A stretch of DNA of 64,000 bases, taken from positions 32,153,432 through 32,217,431 of the forward strand of contig OZ024864.1 of NCBI GenBank assembly GCA_964017155.1, read 5' to 3'. Under the pieces are notes generated by a model. It did not search any database. It was given only the letters and a program-made list of their open reading frames with translations, and was not told the origin of the DNA. The DNA comes from Oasisia sp. SBJ-2009 (lineage: Eukaryota > Annelida > Polychaeta > Sabellida > Siboglinidae). Position 1 is the stretch's first letter, and every line of letters begins with the position of its first letter. Positions 1 through 59,500 of this stretch are shown here, piece by piece. The position numbers and the translations under genes are program-made.

Positions 1-47554
<47,554 letters not shown>

Positions 47555-47648
47555 GTACGCACAAATAACACGACAAAACCACGACCGTGTCCTGGAATGT
47601 CCCGGTGGCAATGGCGATGACTCAGAGTCAGTCGAACTCGCTCAAAGT

Positions 47649-47661
47649 AGTTTCGTTTTAG
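47649..47661 (-). promoter_or_regulatory. IRF/ISRE-like motif upstream of PARP14-like exon 1
   Basis: On the minus strand the bases read CTAAAACGAAACT, which contains the IRF core AANNGAAA. It is about 95 bases upstream of the ATG at 47554. An ETS-like CCGGAAAT lies at about 47670. PARP14 is interferon-inducible in vertebrates; relevance here is inferred from one short motif only. Confidence 0.3.
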
Positions 47662-47699
47662 TCAACTTTGCCCGGAAATAAGTACTCCGACAAATTATC

Positions 47700-48940
47700 G
47701 AGCCTCTTGCGCCGTAGACGAGTTATTTTGCGTCAGTAAACGCTACCCGACTTCCAGACAACTTCATGTGTCCTGTGTTGCATTGATACAGCACCAATTT
47801 AGAGTTAAATCAACCTAATAGCACTCCCATTCTTTGACTTTGGCTACGCGGCTTACCGGGAAGTTGCGCTCCGCCGAGAGTTAATTGTGGCATTCATTCG
47901 CTAGATGGCGACATAGGAATAGTTCAGATTACTTAAAAAATTATTCTTTATGGAAGCATTACATTATACTATTACACAAGTGTTGGTCCTGTGTAATATT
48001 ACACTACTACTGCATGGGCTACACATCATGTGATACAAAAAGAAACAAAAACATAGATGTATAGTACTATAATAAATAGTTATCGTTTCCTAATGAATCC
48101 ACCAGGTGTCAGGGTAATCGAAGTGTGATTCCTTGAGGACTATTCAATAATTAAAAATTAAATTATATTCTATGCATGTGTACGTGTTGACTTCATCAGC
48201 CATAATGACGTCAATCATCATTCCTGCTGTTCAGTATTAAACCACTAATCTACATATATTTAGGAACGAGGCTTCGTCATTGACATTGTCCACCACGTCG
48301 TACAGTGGCGTCGCGTGTTGAAGAGAAGATAAATCACAACTTCCTGGTTACGGATAGTCTAATAAAAACAACTTTTGTAAAGCCGCATTTATAAACTACT
48401 ATTGTAGTGTGCTTTAAGATAAATTTATTTTAACCATGATTATATTTTCTCTAATTATTATAGTATCTTACTTTATTATTAACTCATTAACGTATTTTAT
48501 TATTCATTTATTATTTTATTTTTATCTAGAATTAATTTATTGCTGATAGGCTTAGGTTATGCAATAGGACTTTTAGAAGCTTTGTTTATTTATCTATTTA
48601 TAATTTAAAATTTCGTTTTATGTGTAAATTTAATCGATTAGGTACATGTATCTTATTAAATATGTATTTATATTTACAACGGATATACAACTCTTTACAA
48701 ATAAAATTATTATAATTATCTCGACGAGTTTAATGAGAATAATGGTTTTGGAACGTTTTCAGTGCCCTTGCACATCAGGTCTGGTCGTTGGTGTAAAATG
48801 GCGTTATTAAAAATACCTTATTTAAAAAATAAAAATTCATACTCCACAAAACATACCGATTGTGAACAAAGGAACTATGCTTATATAGACATGGGAACAT
48901 AACTAACTGCCGGCTGGCGACCTGGCTAGGTAAATCTTTG
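47700..48940. other. Upstream/intergenic DNA next to the PARP14-like gene
   Basis: A GC-moderate stretch to about 47900 could be promoter DNA (CCGCCGAG, GGGAAGTTGCG). Beyond it AT-rich sequence with no gene or known element. Confidence 0.4.
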
Positions 48941-48944
48941 TAAA

Positions 48945-49235
48945 AATGTAAGTTCTTGAAGCCTCCAATCCTCAGACCTGCTTAGTCGAACATCTAAACT
49001 TCCATGGGAAGCATCCAGCCATGCTGTAATTAATGCACAAGGGCTATTCATACACATGTCCACTGCTGCCTATAGCTAAGTATTCATTAATTCAGCTGAG
49101 TAAACTGAAGCAATTTAGACTCAAAAAAACATGCCCAAAGTCTGACATGGCAGCACAGATCCGGATTCTAATTTGGGTTCTCTTCGTCGAAAGTCCACTG
49201 AACCAATGCTATTACCAATGACACTATATTCTACA
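48945..49235 (-). mobile_element. tRNA-derived SINE, minus strand
   Basis: Reverse copy of the same family: TAAGTTCTTG tail complement, GGGAAGCATCCAGCC, CACTGCTGCCTATAGC and a decayed head complement near 49160-49220. Confidence 0.65.
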
Positions 49236-49570
49236 GCCTGTTTAAAAATTCTGAACACTGACCAGGGGTAGAAATAACTCAAATATTTCTGGTAGTCAGC
49301 AGGACTACCTAGCTGGGAAATCTAGTAGTCCTAGAGATATCTGGTAGTCCGGAAGTGGCCTAGATTTAAGCAAAATTACATGACAAACACAAAATTTGAA
49401 AATATTCCAAAATCTTATGGTAGTGGATTGGACTACTGCTGTCAGCATCTTTGGTAGTCTGACCAAATTTCTGGTAGTCCTCGGACTACCAGACTACCAC
49501 TATTTCGACCCCTGCTGACTCAGTTGCCAGATAGGCAGAGACTTGGTTGACATGCCCTGTAGTTTACTTA

Positions 49571-49915
49571 GTGAAGCACAGTAGCTCAGGGGTAGAGCTT
49601 TGGACTCTAGACCAAGAGGACCCGGGTTTGAATCCTGTGCTGCGGGGTTAAAACCTTGGGCAAGTTTTTTGCATTCTACATTGCTCCAGTTCACTCAGCT
49701 GTATAAATGAGTACCTGACTATAGACAAATGGTGGATATGTGTACAAGCAAACAGCCTTCGCGAATTAGTTGTACGATATGACTGGATGCCTCCCATACA
49801 AGGTGAGATGGTGTCTGATTGAACAGGCCTGCCAGAGAAGTAAAGTGTAAAGCGCTTTTGAGCAATCCTGAGGATCGGATACTGCGCTATATAAGAACTT
49901 AGTTTTACTTCACAA
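49571..49915 (+). mobile_element. tRNA-derived SINE, full-length-like copy
   Basis: Same family as 43070. Box A-like CAGTAGCTCAGGGGTAGAGC, box B GGGTTTGAATCC, body with CACTCAGCTGTATAAATGAG and AAAGCGCTTTTGAGCAATCC, and a TATATAAGAACTTAGTTTTA tail. Internal Pol III promoter boxes look intact. Confidence 0.8.
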
Positions 49916-52900
49916 TAGCGTTTCCTTTAATCACTACTGCAACACCGACTGACACTGTCTTCTTGGGATGTTTTCCGTGTGCCAGGAAGACAGTTCTCCA
50001 TCCATTGTTTGCATGATTCCAGCAATGGTTCTAGTTACCATTCCTCTCGGCCCTGGCACTGTCCGGCATGATGTCCATGTTTCCAATGTTGACCACTGCA
50101 TCCATCACATCCTGCAGTGTGGGTCAATGCGCAAGAAGTAGTTTCCTTTTGGGAGTCTGCGAACTGCCAGAGCTCCTGAACCACACTGCCTTCCCTGCTG
50201 TCTCGTGCAGCATCTGCCCAGGACAGATATCAGAAGAGGGGAGGGTGGTTGGTAATTTGTCATGCCAAATTCCCCAAATTTACGCTTGCTATTTTACCTG
50301 GGGGCAGGAAATGACTTCTGCGTACTAACAAAATTAGCATGGTACCCCTTGCCCTCATATTTGTTCACGAATATCCTTAAAAACTACATTTTACACATAT
50401 TTGTGTGTGTGTGTGCATGCTATTGACACATGTTTACTGCCATAACATCCTAACTTTACTGAGGGAAAAACCATATCTCCCAAATTGACATTTCCCACAT
50501 GTATGGTGTGGAGTGGTTAAGAGCTTCCTTCTAAACTCCTGTATGATGTGTTGTATAATAACAGAACTGTTTGTGTTCCCAGAACACATGACAGTTGGCC
50601 TGGAGCATCTTCTTGTACATTGTGAGCAAATGTTTTACTTCCAAATCATGTCAATGATAAAAAAAACGTTACAGGATAGTATGGACATCATGACAACAAG
50701 ATTCTGTAAACATACTTACATCGAATGATTGGGTGTGTAAACAAATTTGGTATACACATTTCGAGAAAATCTGTTTTTTGTTTAGAGTATTCCATACTGG
50801 TATGGATAAACTCAAAGACGAACACTTGTAAATTATAACATCTTTGCTTTTATGTGGTCAACTAGATGTCAATTAATTAATATAAGTATTTTGACCTTTA
50901 AAATGAACTCCAAAAATAAAAAAATGTGGACAGTATCTGCTCATATTTTCCACATCCTTGAGTGCTGCATCTAAGCCACCTATCATGAATTCATGGCTGG
51001 ACTCTTTCCAATGGTAGTGACAGTTCTAAGTCAGTGTTGCTGCGAACATAGTAGATTACAAATTCAATAACAGTATCTACAGGTTAAAATTTATTATGGT
51101 AAAATTGTCCTCAGTCAAAACAAACATTATCTGCACAACCTACACAAACAATGCAGACAATTAATGAGTTCCAAACATGACCCAACACATAAGAAATGTA
51201 CACTTTAAAATAACCAAACACACAATTGTACAGTGTATGTCTAAAGTTCACAGCTTGAATACACTAATGTGTACTTTGTGTCTTAAACAGTTTTCTAATT
51301 AATTGTTTAATCCATAAACAAAACTGTGATGCAAGTTACCGCATATAATTTCCCTGATGCAAAGGTCAAGGCAAAATATACATAATCATTAACAAAGTCG
51401 TATATAAACAAGTAAAACTTTGCAAAACATAATAGTGTTACTTAAAAATATATATATATAATGATATTAACACGTATAAACATGTCAAAACTTCCTGTAA
51501 AATGTGTGCACACCTGTATAACAATTTACAAGTTGTAAATACCACATTCTCTCAGGTCTATTTTGGCAATCTATCATGGCAAATTCCTAGGAATGTACCA
51601 CCTCACTTCTAGGCAGTGTTAGTGTATTTCTGTATTGAAATTTTAGGTGACATAAATTTATTTACCATTTGCAAATCAAGCTAATTCTTGTTGCTGTTAA
51701 CTGTCATATGTACGCTGATTCGCTTACTTTGATACAATGTGCAAATTTTCGAACAAATTATCAATTATAATTGCAAAAAAATATTTGATGTGGAAACTGA
51801 GTTATGGACTATTGTACTGACCAACTTTATCCTGGGATTTCAGGGAAGAAGAGAGAGACTCCAGGTCTGCCCTACACCAGTGTTAGTAACAACTAAATGT
51901 GTTGGGAATATGTATCACCTTAAGATGTATAACTACATACTGGACAAAGTCAGGTTAACACCAATATATATATAAGAAAGTTCCATGTATTTGCAAATGT
52001 AATAATTCGTTAGCTGAAAAACTCCAAGCATACTTTACAACTTCATTTCAAATATGCTTGTAACTTTGCATTTGAACCCATGTTTGTTTACATACTGTGT
52101 TATATTAAAATGTTTACAATACATACCTTGAGAAATCCAATTTGAACACCACATTTTGTTTAGTTTCTGTTCCAAATTACACAACAGGTTGATTTTGTTA
52201 GCTGCCACATAAAACCTAACTAAGGGGTAATCTAATTGTGAACTAAGTGACTACAGCTGGTAGTATTATGTAGAAGATATTTCGTGGAGTAGTGAAATGA
52301 CTCTTCCGACTTCAGCTGATGATGGATGGGCGTCAAGTGACTCATCATGTGATTGATGTGACCCTGAAAAAAGTGTACAGCATTAAGACATTTCCCAGGA
52401 AATCATGTTTACAGATCAATAAAGGGATTCTTTATCAGATTATCTACAAGCTGATATGTTCGAGATGTACTGTATCAAAACATGAACATTTCCCATAAAT
52501 ACCTTCTCTGCTACTTATGTGTTGCATATCTAATTATCTATGCATAACATTGATACTAACTGCACCAAAAACATACATAAATGTGGTGGTATAAATTTGT
52601 TTTGTGAAATTCTGCGTACGCAAAATTAGTTTTTCTCAATATATTGTCAGGGTCATTACTGATAAATAAAACAGTTCTAATGAATTAAATACACAGATTT
52701 ACATGAAAATCACATGTAATTATATATGTTTATTTATATATATATATATATATATATTAACAGGTTGAATTCAGAAGTATGTACATACAATGAGTTGTCA
52801 ATGAATCCCTTTAAAGTTTATGATGGACGTAAAATCTTTCCCACATATTTTTTATCAAATTATATTAGGCATACAACACTATTTACCTACTTAAAACACA
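49916..52900. other. Intergenic DNA without recognised genes
   Basis: A GC-richer patch at 50040-50320 has short open frames on both strands but no motif I can name. The rest is AT-rich, with an (AT)n run at 52734-52757. Confidence 0.4.
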
Positions 52901-52902
52901 TT

Positions 52903-53060
52903 TTAAAGGAACGCAAAACCGAAAAGTTACATGCTATGCACGTGAAAGAGTAAATAAAAACAAACTATTTTGAACGGTAATCACATTTTTAATGTCAATG
53001 GTTTATTAGTAAAAAAAATCTGAACACCTTTTCTATCAAAGTTTGTAAGTTGCGCCATTT
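52903..53060. mobile_element. TTAA-family element, left arm only (copy 3)
   Basis: Starts TTAA-AGGAACGCAAAACC and continues with AGTAAATAAAAACAAACTA, AATGTCAATGGTTTATTAG and a GCGCCATTTTGACTGATGTG...GACGTCA stretch, matching the arms of 13340 and 36604. I could not find the right end. Confidence 0.5.
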
Positions 53061-54815
53061 TGACTGATGTGTGACGTCAATAATGCTCGCAGTCTGGCAA
53101 TTCTGTATTTAAAAATAATCGCTAGGTGGCGCTGTGTACATCCGATTCGTGTAGGCGAACCGACCTGATTTTCGTTCAGAAATAGCTGAATTTCGATTGC
53201 AACGATAAGGGCCAACATTTTCAAGATAGAACTGAACGCGCTGGTAAACCTGGTAAAGAAGACCCGCCGGAAGCCGAAATGCAGAGGCGAGTAACAAGCC
53301 GAGGCGACATTGAGTGATCGACAAGTGGTCGAAACTCGCCGAAACTTCGAAAGGCGAATGTATGCTGTTACTGTGGATACCCGTTACTGTAACTGTATTG
53401 TTAGGAGGAAGACTCAAAAATCTGTCGGTGAAGGTAAGCATTTATGTGTCTAATATGAGAAATGTTGCCCTAAATGTTCATTATGAAATCTGGGCTGGAT
53501 GTTAATTTAAGTAATTAAAATATCAACGCCAACGGAGTCGATGGTGGGTCAGTGACACTGTCACTGACAGATATGCTGATGGCCACCTCGCATTCGGTGC
53601 CATGTATTATTCTCCAAGTCAGTGGTGTAGTGTCGGATATGTTATACACAACTTGAAGTTACCCAATTTGAAACACATCATATCACATATGGGGTCATGG
53701 CTCTCCGATTTATCTCAGCCTGACACAGACTGACAGAGTGACAGGCTCGGTCCTTCGCCCATGTTTTCAGGAATCAATTTCCAAATTGCCCACAAATCAT
53801 TGAAATGTGGAAAAAATGCAGATTAATTGTTGTTTTTTCAAATACTGGACATTATTATATTAACAGCAGCGACTGTGGCATGTTTTTTGTATTATTGACA
53901 TAGCATGACCTGTGCGACTAAAAAACAGATGTGTGTCAATATTGATTGTTCTTTTAATAGGCGTGGTATATTTAAAGCGAGGGTTTGGAGCCTAATTCTG
54001 GAGGGCTAAATAAAGAAAGAAAATCACCACCCATGTTCTTTATGAAATCAACTTCATGCTGAATAATAAAGTTGTTTTTAGCTGAATATATGTCTCTATT
54101 AAAAATAACCATTTTGAACTGGGTAAAAGTAACACAACTAGCAGAACAAATATTCTAAACTATAACATATGTGGATATATTTATGTATATTCTGTGGTGG
54201 TCTTAATTGCAATGTAACTTTGTTGTCGTGTCAAGGTAACCATAATAGTAGCTGTGATGTTCTATATTGTGCTAATAATATTTCTTATTCATGAAAAACT
54301 CATTTATACATCTGGTTCTGTTTCAGATGTGCCATGATATATTACAAATGGCCATGGATTTTATAGTCTGTGTTTGGAGCAGACAGTGCTTCCAAATGTC
54401 ACATATATCTGCCAACAAAGATGTAAGTATAATATTATGTTCATGTATTTATAACAACAGTGAAATGTGTTGCTCACAATTTATTGACAATGAAAATAAC
54501 ATTAGAGTAACCAGAACACCAAACATTTTATATAATACAAATGACATTTCATACAATGAAAACACCACATATTATTCCATAGTAGAAATATACCCAAAAA
54601 ATTAGGTTTAACAGTAAATGATGTAGGATCATTCTAGAACATTTCGAGTAGCATGGCCAGTTGTCCACTATGTGAGAATTGAAAAAAGTTCCAGTGATTT
54701 TATAAAAACAGAACATGTATTCTATTGTATTTTCTACAATGATAATGGATTGAGTTACCTCCATTTTCATATGTCACCTGTCAACACAGTTCTTATATAG
54801 TGCAGTATCCAATCC
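53061..54815. other. Intergenic DNA without recognised genes
   Basis: GC-richer from 53100 to 53450, possibly interior of copy 3 of the TTAA family. A short perfect hairpin (GTCAGTGACA-C-TGTCACTGAC) lies at about 53549-53569. The rest is AT-rich. Confidence 0.35.
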
Positions 54816-54960
54816 TCAGACATGGGGTCAAATACATTTGTATTTGAAAGTATTTAAATAGTTTAAGTAACGTAATTGATGTTTAGTAATTAAATGTATT
54901 TGGATTCCTCAAGAGTATTTGTATTTAAATAAATGTCAACGTATTTGACCCCATGTCTGC
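54816..54960. mobile_element. Palindromic MITE with CAGACATGGGGTCAAATAC ends
   Basis: The ends CAGACATGGGGTCAAATAC and GTATTTGACCCCATGTCTG are perfect complements over 19 bases, with AAATACAAATAC-type interior that also folds back. The pattern resembles hAT-type MITEs. No clear 8-bp target duplication is seen. Confidence 0.65.
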
Positions 54961-54963
54961 TCG

Positions 54964-55258
54964 GCATTGTCCAAAGTGCTTTACACTTTACTCCCTGGCA
55001 TACCTATTCAGTTAAACACCATCTCATGACTGTGGGAAGCATCCAGCCAAGCTGTAATTAATGAATCAAGACGGTTCGTGTTACAAATATCCACCACTGT
55101 CAATAGCCAGTTACTTGTTTACACAGCCGAGTGAATTGGAGCAATGACGGGTGAACAGACTTGCCCAAGGTTCGACACAGCAGCACATGGTTTCGTTCTC
55201 GTAGTTGAGAGTCTGAAGCCAAGTCCAAAGCTTTAAACCACTGTGCCACTATACATAG
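54964..55258 (-). mobile_element. tRNA-derived SINE, minus strand, 3'-truncated
   Basis: Reverse copy with AGTGCTTTACACTTTACTCC, GGAAGCATCCAGCC, CCACTGTCAATAGCCAG and a head complement ending near CACTGTGCCACT. The terminal TATATAAGAAC part is missing. Confidence 0.65.
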
Positions 55259-55650
55259 TTGATATATTTATTTAAGCCTTATTTTATTTCAGGAGTCCAA
55301 GTCGGCCATATACAGAGAATTTTACCCGGTGGATCCATGACAGGCTTGGTCGAAGGGTACAGAGAGTCATACCAGTGTATACCGGCCATAAGATCGAACT
55401 TCTGTGCTCTCAGCAGAGAACAAGATCTAGGATAACACTTGGCACTTGTTGACTGCTGCCCTTGCGAATTATCAGTTGATTTGTGAATAAGCAGTTGGAT
55501 TGTCAATGAACAAATCAACTGACTCTTGACACCAGCAGACCTTCTTTCATTAGCTAGGGCATATCTGAACCAAGGATTGCAATTCTGACATGGACAGTCG
55601 TTGTGGGCAGCGGCCAGAGTTCTGACAAAGATGTAATTCACCATTCACTC

Positions 55651-55725
55651 AAACGGCGGGAGTAACTATGACTCTCTTTAGGTAGCCAAATGCCTCGTTG
55701 AACGAATGTGAAGCGCAGGAATGGT
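55651..55725 (+). rRNA. 28S rDNA fragment spanning the R2 target site (pseudo-rRNA)
   Basis: Positions 55651-55698 match the universally conserved eukaryotic 28S segment (AAACGGCGGGAGTAAC... to ...AATGCCTCGT) with one mismatch at 55679 (TTTAGG for TTAAGG). The canonical R2 cleavage point would fall between 55682 and 55683. Similarity then fades, with AAGCGCAGGAATGG against ACGCGCATGAATGG up to about 55725. It is not a functional rRNA gene, as the flanks are not 28S. The reference 28S sequence is recalled, not searched. Confidence 0.7.
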
Positions 55726-55799
55726 TTAGCCTTCACATGCCAGTATTGTCTGAAACCTAAAGAGAATGTCAGGACTGGATTTTATTTTTTTAAGTTCAC

Positions 55800-56539
55800 T
55801 CCGCCGTAGGGCTTACAGGCGAACGTCTAAGTACGGCCAGCTCGAGTCCACTGGTCCTCTGCTATGACGGCTGGGAGGCCTGACCTGGATGGGTCAGGTT
55901 GGCACAGCCTCGGGGCTAGCCACCAGCACAGAGCCTCTGTCTGCCTTAGACTGGTAACATGCGTCCTCGTTCGCGCCCGCGGACAGTTCGATAAGAGCTG
56001 ACTGAATGTTATCGGCCGAGATCCCCGCGCGCCAAGCCAGGCGTTCGGGGGGAAAGGGGTATTTTTGCCCAGCCCCTAAGAGAGTAAACGCAGAGCCAGG
56101 CGGATCTCTCAGTGCAAATGGTCGAGGTACGAAATGGCCCTCGGGTCTACCTCATGGGTTGGTTGGAATCCACATAGTACGAACTTCGGTGAATACACCC
56201 ATCCACGGCAGGGAAGCCGTAGCTCCGCGCAACCCGAAAATCACGTAGTCGTTCGGCGTTGCCAGCGTCGGACGGCAAGGCGCTTGTAGGAGCGTCGAAC
56301 GGGTCTTAGACTGGGGCCCCGCGAAGTTGAGACCTCCTCGAGGAGTCTCATCACCCTATCTCGGCCACAGGGGCCGTTAGTGTGGAAAACGCCTGGACAG
56401 CCAAAACCCGGCTAGTTAGCAAGGTTTCCTTGCGCTAGTCAGAGCGACGAACTCGTTCATCGGGCGGGTAAAACTGCTCACTCTGTCTGGGCCTAACCAG
56501 CCTTTTCAGAGTAAACATCCGGTTACAGAAAGAAATATA
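55800..56539 (+). mobile_element. Putative 5' UTR of the R2-like element
   Basis: Base composition changes sharply from AT-rich to GC-rich at about 55797 and stays so through the ORF. The region has several short inverted motifs (for example GACCTGGATGGGTCAGGTT, ATCCGGTTAC near the end). Its short open frame (56006-56248) shows no motif. The left edge of the element is inferred from composition only. Confidence 0.5.
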
Positions 56540-59500
56540 ATGATTAAGGGGCCGCCCGCTGGCGGTACCCTCCGGATGGAATCGGAGGGCCTAGGAACGG
56601 CCTCCAGTATCGGTGACGGAATTGACGGTGGTTATTGCCCTGTATGCGGTAAAACGTATAAGGGCAGGCGTGGAATGAGAATACACTGGCGCATGGCGCA
56701 TCCGGAATCGTATCACTCGTGTGTATCGACTAGGATGGCCTGGGCTGAGAGTGCGGGAAAAACAAAAGCCCGTTGGTCCCAGGAAGAGACCTCCGCACTG
56801 GCTCTACATGAGTCACGGTTAGTGCGCCGAGGTTCTCCGACTGGTAGGGGTACAATTAACGAACAACTGGCAAAACTCATGTCGGGTAGGACTTCCGAGG
56901 CGATTAAAAGTCACCGCCGGGCGGAATCTTATCGCGACCTAGTTGCCGCGTACGAACGAATGGGAGGCGTCCCTGGAACACGTGAGCTACCACGTGAAGC
57001 GGTAGAGAAGGTGGACGCGAGACGTCGCCTTAGGCCGCGCGCCCCCCGGGGCAGGGAAGAGACGGAACAGGCCTCCTCGGATGCAGCGACTCGAGTCGCC
57101 GAGGCCTGTTCTCCAGGGTCTCACCCTGAACCCAAAGATGAAAATGAACGGGAATGGGACGACCAGACCTCAAAGCACCCGGCGACTCGTGTCGCTGAGG
57201 CTGGTCACCACGGGCCCTACCCGGCCATAAGTGAAGAGTCCGACCGGACGGGAGCGGATCCAGCTCAACAGTTACCTGCGACTCGTGTCGCCGAGCTGGA
57301 CCCAGACTGGCTTCCGGCCGGCTCGGACTCGGAACTGGACTCAGACCGTGAAAATCAGCCGGAACCTGATTTGGTAACCTTAGGGGAACTTCCCAGTACC
57401 CGAGACATCGGAACGCCGGAATGTGTCCGACACTCGGCGTACAGAGATCGAGTGGAAAATGGGGGCGAGTATAATTGGCAAGACCCACTCATTGAAGCCT
57501 TGCTCGAACAGGCTTTGAGTGCCGGGATTGACCCAATGCTCGTCCAGGTAGCTATCGAGAATTCCCCGGAGAATTCGGATAGTCTACAGCGTCTCATTGA
57601 TAAAGATCTCATGGGATTGTTCCCCCCAATCGAAAAGCCAAGTCTCCGTGGAAGACCCGGTCCTCCACGGCGTACAGCGCAGACCGCTCGAGCGAAGCGT
57701 AGAGAGGCGTATGCTCGTATACAGTCTCTCTATAAGTCTTCCAGGTCAAGTTGCGCGCGTACGGTCCTGAACGGCACATGGCGCACCCCTGTCCCACAGC
57801 TCTCCATACAGACTCAAATGGCGTTCTGGCGCCCGTTGCTCGAAACGGCGTCAAAACGGGACTCACGCCGTCCGCCGGTCGGCGTGAATCAAAAATGGGC
57901 GATGGTTGAACCCATTACAGAGCTAGAGGTGAGGCGGCACCTTGGTAACATCAAAGACGGTGCGGCCGGGCCGGACAATTGCGGACGCAAAGACTTGAGG
58001 AAGCTCAGCGCCGTGTCGCTAGCTTGTCGATTCAACATCTGGTTATTAACCGGGAAGGCGCCCGAGGCCTTCAAACGGGGTATCACGGTTCTTGTTCCGA
58101 AGAACCTGACAGGTTTGGAACCGAAAGACTTTCGCCCTATCACTATGGGGTCGATTCTCTGCCGGTTATTTCACAAACTCCTCGCGGAGCGAGTGGAAAA
58201 TCTCTACGAGATCAGTGGCTCTCAGAAAGCTTTTCGGAAAGGCGATGGATTGGCTGAGAATGTTTACATCCTGACGAATGTGGTCGCAGATCGCAAGGCA
58301 AGGTCGCAAGCCTCCAATCTCGCCTTTCTGGACGTATCCAAGGCATTTGACTCGGTGTCGCATGACTCGATATTCTTGGCCGCGGCATCGGCCGGAATAC
58401 CGGAGCCTCTAGTAAGGTACATTCGCTCAGTTTACACGGGGTCGACCACGCGGTTGAGGGTCAGCGGTGAAATGAGCCAGGATATTATGGTTCAAAGGGG
58501 CGTGAGGCAAGGGGATCCCTTATCTCCAGTTCTGTTCAATTCGGTAGTCGACCTTGCACTTCGACAGATTGATCAGAAGATAGGGCTCAGTGTAGGAACG
58601 GAAAATCTTTCTTGCCTCGCATTCGCCGATGACCTCGTGTTGCTAGCGACTACCCCAAAAGGGCTACAGACACAGTTTGAGAGAATCGAGCTGGCTCTAG
58701 GTGAGTGTGGTTTAGATCTGAATGCGGCGAAATCGGCAACGATTCGCATCGATGTCAGTGGGAAATCGAAGCAGTGGGTCTGTAATCCTACCGGCTTCCT
58801 TCGTACGAAGGAAGGCCAGGTGATGAGGGCACTCAAGGTCACGGAGGATTATAAGTACCTTGGTAACGCGATCAGCAGCGCGAGCCGCACTAAGGGCTCG
58901 ACGGTGCAGGAACTACAGCGCGGTATAGCGGAGCTCTCGAGAGCTCCGTTGAAGGCGGAACAGAGATTGTTCATTCTGCGAACGAATCTCATTCCGAGCT
59001 TATATCATACAGCGGTACTCGGTTGTATATATAAGAAAACGCTAAAATTCCTTGATCAAATTACCAGAGCGGCGGTGCGCTCCTGGCTTCGGTTACCACA
59101 CGACGTGCCTCTCGGCTACTTCCACGCGCACTCTGGAGACGGAGGCCTCGACGTCCCTCCCCTTTCTCTGACCATTCCTCTCTTAAGAACCAAACGAATG
59201 GGGAGGCTGGTTGCCTCAAGTGATCCCATTGCCCGAGCGGTGGCCGGACTGCCGATCTTCGCGCGCGAGCGAAGACGCTGGTCCCAGCCGCTCGCGGCGT
59301 TTGGTGTCAGCATAAGAGACCGAACAGGGGTACGAAAGGCTATGGGACTCGGCTTACATATGTCTGTTGACGGACGCGGCCTCACAGGCAGCCTTGAGAC
59401 GGGCTTTGTGAACAAATGGATGGTGTCGGGTGGTCCACTGCTGTCTGGGCACAGTTTCATAAACTGTGTCCGACTAAAGTGCAATCTCCCGTACACCAAG

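Noticed and set aside
50068..50328. Possible coding patch on either strand
   Set aside because: GC-richer with open frames, but no conserved motif and no consistent splice sites.
55279..55644. Minus-strand 121-aa ORF upstream of the 28S fragment
   Set aside because: No recognisable domain, and it lies in decayed DNA next to an rDNA fragment; no splice or initiation support.
56006..56248. Short ORF in the R2-like 5' region
   Set aside because: No motif and GC-rich DNA gives frequent chance frames; the main ORF begins downstream with all domains.
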